From Ziziphus jujuba (lineage: Eukaryota > Streptophyta > Magnoliopsida > Rosales > Rhamnaceae), in contig NC_083383.1 in the NCBI RefSeq assembly GCF_031755915.1, forward strand, positions 32,095,501 through 32,159,500: DNA of 64,000 bases. Reading direction: 5' to 3'. The position numbers and the translations under genes were made by a program. Each line of letters starts with the position of its first letter. Position 1 is the first letter of the stretch. Positions 59,758 through 64,000 of the stretch are shown here, one piece after another. The notes under the pieces are model-generated. The model was not told where the DNA came from, ran no database searches, and saw nothing but the letters and a program-made list of their open reading frames with translations.

Positions 59758-60783
59758 TCATCGGTTGTGATTGGCCCTCCCGAAATCTGCGAGCTTTCTC
59801 GACCGGTTAGCGCAATACCCCGCCGCAGTGGCTAGGTGGGGCTTCACCGAAACCCTAGCCTCACCGCCGGCCATGACCATTCCCATCTCCGGTGGCAAGG
59901 GCTTCTGGTTCCAGTGCCGGTTTGGACTTGCTCTCACCAACGGGCTCAAACAGAACGCCAACCCCGCAACGTTCCGGCTGTTCCCTTGCCGTGATCGCCT
60001 CGCCGACGGAGGTGCCACCGACGGCGTTCTCTTCCAGGTCGGCGTCGATTCCGTTGAGTTTCCGCTGCCGGAGGGAGACCGATCGCCATCGTCGTAATTG
60101 TAGTCGTACTCTGCATCCCTCACCGGCGACATTCCCCGATCCATCCTCCGGCGAGGCTTGCGGCTTCCGATGGTGTCATCCGGATAGAATTGCCTCGATT
60201 GCTTATCCCTACCACGGCCGGTGAAGATCGCGGTGAACCAAGACGGAGACGACGACGAAGACGCCGCGTATGAATCGCGGTTGTGAACCCTATGATCCGA
60301 CTCTAATTTCTCGGATCTGGAACGGAACAGGTTCGACCAGAACGAGAACCTGCTCGGCTTCTTCTTGCGCGAACCGGCGGTGGATGTGGCTGCGAACGTG
60401 GGTCCCACTTGGGGAGTACTGTAGAACCGGAGATGGTCACGGTGGGGGTGCTGATTCTCCGGAGCGCCGAGATTGTTCCACGTGGCGTCCGCGGATTTCC
60501 GGCGAGATACGTATGGAGATACAGAGCGAGGGAATACGAGAGGCGGTGGATTGGGGTCGGATTTCCGAGCATCCGCAGGGCCTCCACCACCACCACCGGC
60601 TGCGGTAGAGCGAGAATGATGCCCACGCGATATCTGAGCTTGGGCCTGAGCCTGGGCCTGGGCTTGAGCCTGAGCCTGAACCTGAGCCTGAGCGGCGATG
60701 AGAGCGAAAAGGCGTTCCCGGAGACAAGCAGCGCAGACTCCGACGGTGCTGCTGAGGTCTGAGGGGTGCTTTTTACACCTCAT
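59758..60783 (-). CDS. Uncharacterised protein with OCTOPUS/DUF740-like Cys/His N-terminus, single exon
   Basis: One 341-codon frame from ATG 60783 to TGA at 59758-59760. The N-terminus MRCKKHPSD...GVCAACLRERL has C3, H6, C17 and C20 arranged like the short Cys/His motif at the start of OCTOPUS and related DUF740 proteins. It is followed by an (Ala-Gln)n tract (31-50), a Gly run, and long Ser/Arg/Pro-rich low-complexity regions with RKKKPSRFSFWSNLFRSRS and FCLSPLVRASPNR as the more conserved-looking blocks. No signal peptide or membrane segment. OCTOPUS-type proteins are plasma-membrane-associated regulators in vascular tissue, but this protein is shorter and its function is unknown. The frame is GC-rich against an AT-rich background and has no stop over 1 kb, so it is a real gene. 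Frames on the opposite strand over this interval are shadows. Confidence 0.8.
   Translation of the reverse strand: MRCKKHPSDLSSTVGVCAACLRERLFALIAAQAQVQAQAQAQAQAQAQAQISRGHHSRSTAAGGGGGGPADARKSDPNPPPLVFPRSVSPYVSRRKSADATWNNLGAPENQHPHRDHLRFYSTPQVGPTFAATSTAGSRKKKPSRFSFWSNLFRSRSEKLESDHRVHNRDSYAASSSSSPSWFTAIFTGRGRDKQSRQFYPDDTIGSRKPRRRMDRGMSPVRDAEYDYNYDDGDRSPSGSGNSTESTPTWKRTPSVAPPSARRSRQGNSRNVAGLAFCLSPLVRASPNRHWNQKPLPPEMGMVMAGGEARVSVKPHLATAAGYCANRSRKLADFGRANHNR
60634..60693 (-). repeat. Hexanucleotide repeat encoding (Ala-Gln)n
   Basis: Ten imperfect GCxCAG units on the minus strand (as CTGxGC on the plus strand) encode alternating Ala and Gln, residues 31-50 of the 59758-60783 protein. One unit reads Val-Gln. 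Likely length-variable between accessions. Confidence 0.9.
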
Positions 60784-61209
60784 TTACTTCTGAATACACA
60801 CAGCACACACTGACTGATTTCCAATCTCTGATTAAAAAAGAAAAAAAGAAAAAAACTGTTCTAAGAAGAAGATTTTCTGTTGAACTTCATTTCTGGGTGG
60901 TAAATTTTGCTACTTCTGGGTTTGGGATATTGGGCTGCAGCATTTCTAGGTCTGAATCTTCTTCTTCCAATATTGCTTTTGCTATTGCCACCTCCAACCT
61001 CTTCTCTCCTCCTTATATTCTCTCTTTCTCTTCCTCTTTCTCTCTCTCTCTCTCCCTTCTGTAAAAAAGAAGAGATCTATTGTGGCAACGAAGAAACAAA
61101 AGAGGAAGCTTTGTCTTGTTCTCAGCTTTTAGGAGAGAGAGAGAGAGTGGGTGAGAGTTTTTATGTGAGTGTATTGTAGGGGCTAATGGGTATTTAGAAT
61201 ATTTATTAA

Positions 61210-61244
<35 letters not shown>

Positions 61245-61260
61245 AAGTTGAAGATGAGGG
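60784..61260 (-). promoter_or_regulatory. 5' region of the 59758-60783 gene with (GA)n tracts
   Basis: Upstream of the minus-strand gene the sequence has pyrimidine/purine runs: (CT)n at 61022-61055, (GA)n at 61132-61148 and a (GA)15-type run at 61214-61242. GA/CT tracts near plant transcription starts are common and bound by BPC-type proteins; no TATA box is obvious. The plus-strand frame at 60907-61179 is driven by these tracts. Confidence 0.45.
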
Positions 61261-64000
61261 TGGTGAGGTGGGTCTCATTAACTTAGCTTAACAGTAATTG
61301 TCTAATGGTTTTTGCCAAAAATACTTTGGGAAGAAGGTGAGACCGTGAGAGAGACCTAGCTGTTAAAGCAAAAAACAAACGGCTCTCAGGTTTTTGATTC
61401 TGTTTTTATTTTGTTTTTTTATTTTAATTTTTTTCTATTTTTTTGGGGCTTTTGTTATTTGAAGTCTTTAATATAAATAAAGGAAAAATTATCCAATAGG
61501 GGTTTGACTTTTTTATTTTTCTGGGTGTAAAATCTTAGTTGGATTTGGGTGTGTTTTTGTAATGATTATTTGTCACCAAGTTTTCGTGTGTATATGTATT
61601 AGTCTGATTTCAGTGGAAGATAATGGTTTGCTTACTTTTGTTTTTGCTTTTTTTTTTTTAACCATTTTCTTATACGGGTTTACTTGTTTGAATCGGTATG
61701 CGTTTCTCTCTATTTGGAACTTTTATAAAAACGTCACCATAAAAATAATATTCAGTTGCTTATATGTGACTATAGATATATATTAATTTTTTTTTTTGAA
61801 AGAATAGTTATATATATATATATTATATTTAATTTATTTTTTGAACTAGTATAATATAAGATTCAATGTTTAATGGATAATTGAATTATTGGTGTTCTTC
61901 TATCATTATTGATAAATAGTATTTTTATATGTGTATAAAATATCATCACCTCCGCATATTCTATATCATGTGATTGGTGCAATTTTTTTATTTTTTATTT
62001 TTTAAAGTTTGTGGACTTACTCGTTACATATTTATAAATTCATTGAGATTGGATTTAGATTAATAACAGCTTGAATAGGTAAAATTTTAAATATATAATT
62101 AAAAAAAAAGGGTAAAAAGCTCCGCTGATCAGTAATATTTTTCATAATTACGACTTTTTATATCTTTGATCATCAGTTAAAAATGGAGGTTTTTGTTTTT
62201 TTAAAATAATATAATGATAACTTGAAGACCTTGGGTTGGGCTTGGGCCTGAATATCTTGATTGTTATCTAGGTTTGGGTGACCGAACCCAATCCGTGTTT
62301 GACCCAATAATGACTTATCTGGAGGTTCAACCACTATTTTAATGTGCCTTTAACTCTCTTTATGGTCGGCGAGGCTCTTAAGTCTCTTGACTAATAAAAA
62401 CAGGATATACTAAATATTAATACCAAAATACCTTACTATGCTCCTTTGATTGTCAAACTTAATAAATGGAAAATAAAGAATTACATATTTCATTTATTAC
62501 CATACATTATATGCTTGATTTTCTTGCTCTTAATAGGTTCTTTTCTCGGAATTTTAAAGATTTTTTCTTATGGATTGAAGTAAGAGCAAGGGATTTGCTG
62601 CATTGAAATCTTGGATAATATTGCTTGAGAAAAAAAAAATGAATATAAAATAATTTAATTTGATTTTTTTTTTTTTGAAATTTAAATTTAAATTTGATGA
62701 CTATCAACTTTTTTTTTTTCTACTATAAAGCCCAAAAAAAGAAAAAGGAATTGTTTACCAAGAACAAAAAAATTTGTTAAAGATTGGGGTGTTTGCTTGT
62801 GGATTTAAAATTTTAAAGTTGGGTGGTGATTTGGAAAGTTCATAGCTTTGATTTGGCACCTACTTTAGGTCTTGCATGAAACTCAAAACCAGGTGCAATG
62901 GCCATAAGCTAAATCATCTTACTTTCTTCTTTTTCCCATCTTTTTTACCCTTTTCTTCTTTTGATTTCTTACCATAAATTTGAAATGCTATTGCCGCAAA
63001 TTCCCATTCAAAACACATTTCCTTTCGCTTTTTTCTTTTTCTTTTTTCCCATAAGAAATTTTGTTTTTGAAATACTTCTCAAACCCAAAAAAAAAGGTGT
63101 AAATATTGAAATACTTATACAAATAGACTTGAATGTAATGAATAAATCTGAAGTCCCTTACATTTGATAGTGACAGAGCTATTCACCCAAAAAAAAAAAA
63201 AAAAAAGATGGTGACAGAGCAACAATATTCAAATTTATGGGGCAGACTTGTGAAACAAGATGAAAAACAAATACATAAACAAACAAGAAAAAAAGAAAAA
63301 AAAAAAGAAAAAAAAAAAAAGAAAAAAGAAGGAATTAGCATTGACCCTCTAATCAAAATGTTAGGAAGCTTCGGTAGAGGTACCCAATCAAGAAGACTTA
63401 TTTAATGACATTAGAAAAATGTTATGCACGAATTTTCTAACAAAAACTTTTTTTTTTTTTACTAGTCCAAAATTGTAGAATTTTCTTTGAACTCGGTTCA
63501 ACCACAAAACAAGAATTTTTAAAACCGTAGAGCATTTTTTCTTCCATTGTCCGAAGAAAAGTGTGACAACGTTAAATTAAGATCAAATTATATACAATCA
63601 ATAAATTGTAAATTTTCCCTCTTGCAGACTATATTGTTCCATACATGTGTAGGAGTAAAGAACGAGAATAATAAGAAGAAGACGAAGAAGGAATTGTGTT
63701 TTTGTTGAATTTTGGCAACAATGTCGTATACACTATTCACAACTGTGATCGGTGTGAGCGACAAAATTTGATGGGGTCTCTATATCCAGTGTGGCCCAAC
63801 ATACCAAATTAAGCACTGCATTTAGGACTTTAAATACAATTTGTATATTATGGATGGATGTGATTTCTTGATTGGCGAATCAGACGGTTCTGATCAATGG
63901 GCCACTTTTGTTTCTTTCTTTATTGTAATTAATTAAATTGACCATTTTTTCTTCCCCCCTTTTTGTAATTGTCTTGCCAAACACAAAAATCCAAAAGAAA
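61261..64000. other. Gene-free AT-rich DNA at the right edge
   Basis: No supported gene or RNA gene. Many poly-A/poly-T runs (for example 63189-63206 and 63285-63327). The short frames here are AT-composition artefacts. Confidence 0.45.

Noticed and set aside
59771..60762. Plus-strand frames up to 117 codons
   Set aside because: Antisense shadows of the GC-rich minus-strand 341-codon gene.

Overview
This 64 kb window is nuclear DNA from a flowering plant, most likely a eudicot. The spliced genes have GT-AG introns (one GC-AG). The intergenic DNA is very AT-rich and full of (TA)n, (GT)n, (CT)n and poly-A tracts. LTR retrotransposons with plant-type PBS sequences are nested inside one another. 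The protein families (CER1, RABH1, PUP, a DUF740/OCTOPUS-like N-terminus) are plant families. I cannot place the species from sequence alone.

Layout. (1) 1-943: end of a Mutator-like (MULE) element, with the first 60 codons of its transposase on the minus strand running off the left edge. (2) 944-3544: two copies of a ~300 bp block flanking an orphan CER1 3' end (last two exons, open frame). (3) 3545-12480: gene-free, old repeat DNA, including three degenerate 5S-rRNA-like tandem units at 3.7-4.5 kb, a degenerate triplicate at 7.5 kb and a ~237 bp tandem duplication at 9 kb. (4) 12729-16493: a complete ten-exon CER1 (alkane-forming aldehyde decarbonylase) gene, 626 codons, with all three His clusters. 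(5) 16993-17672: a broken third CER1 copy (exon 3 plus a nonsense-bearing exon 4). (6) 17673-37194: a decayed Ty1/copia element carrying three later insertions: a 2.83 kb solo LTR in its 5' LTR (TSD CCAGC), a 427 bp solo-LTR/TRIM-like element in gag (TSD TAAAC), and a 10.06 kb Ty3/gypsy element in the RT/RNase H region (TSD GGTGC). (7) 37887-41776: RABH1b (Rab6-type) small GTPase, six exons. (8) 43258-45988: purine-permease family transporter with a 7-nt first coding exon. (9) 45989-59757: ~14 kb without a recognisable gene, AT-rich with local tandem repeats. (10) 59758-60783, minus: single-exon 341-codon protein with an OCTOPUS/DUF740-like Cys/His N-terminus and an (Ala-Gln)n tract. (11) 60784-64000: its 5' region and featureless AT-rich DNA.

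The most unusual structures are in the transposon nest. The gypsy element has a scrambled coding order (RNase H - integrase - gag - truncated protease - integrase tail, no reverse transcriptase), with a possible short homology at one junction. The copia element carries a 364 bp inverted copy of its own gag that could fold into a long double-stranded RNA. The gypsy-family LTRs carry about nine WRKY W-box cores close to the start of the LTR in all three copies. The genes in the window show no sign of a shared pathway beyond the CER1 tandem family; CER1 makes cuticular alkanes, RABH1b acts in Golgi traffic and the PUP transporter moves small nitrogenous solutes.
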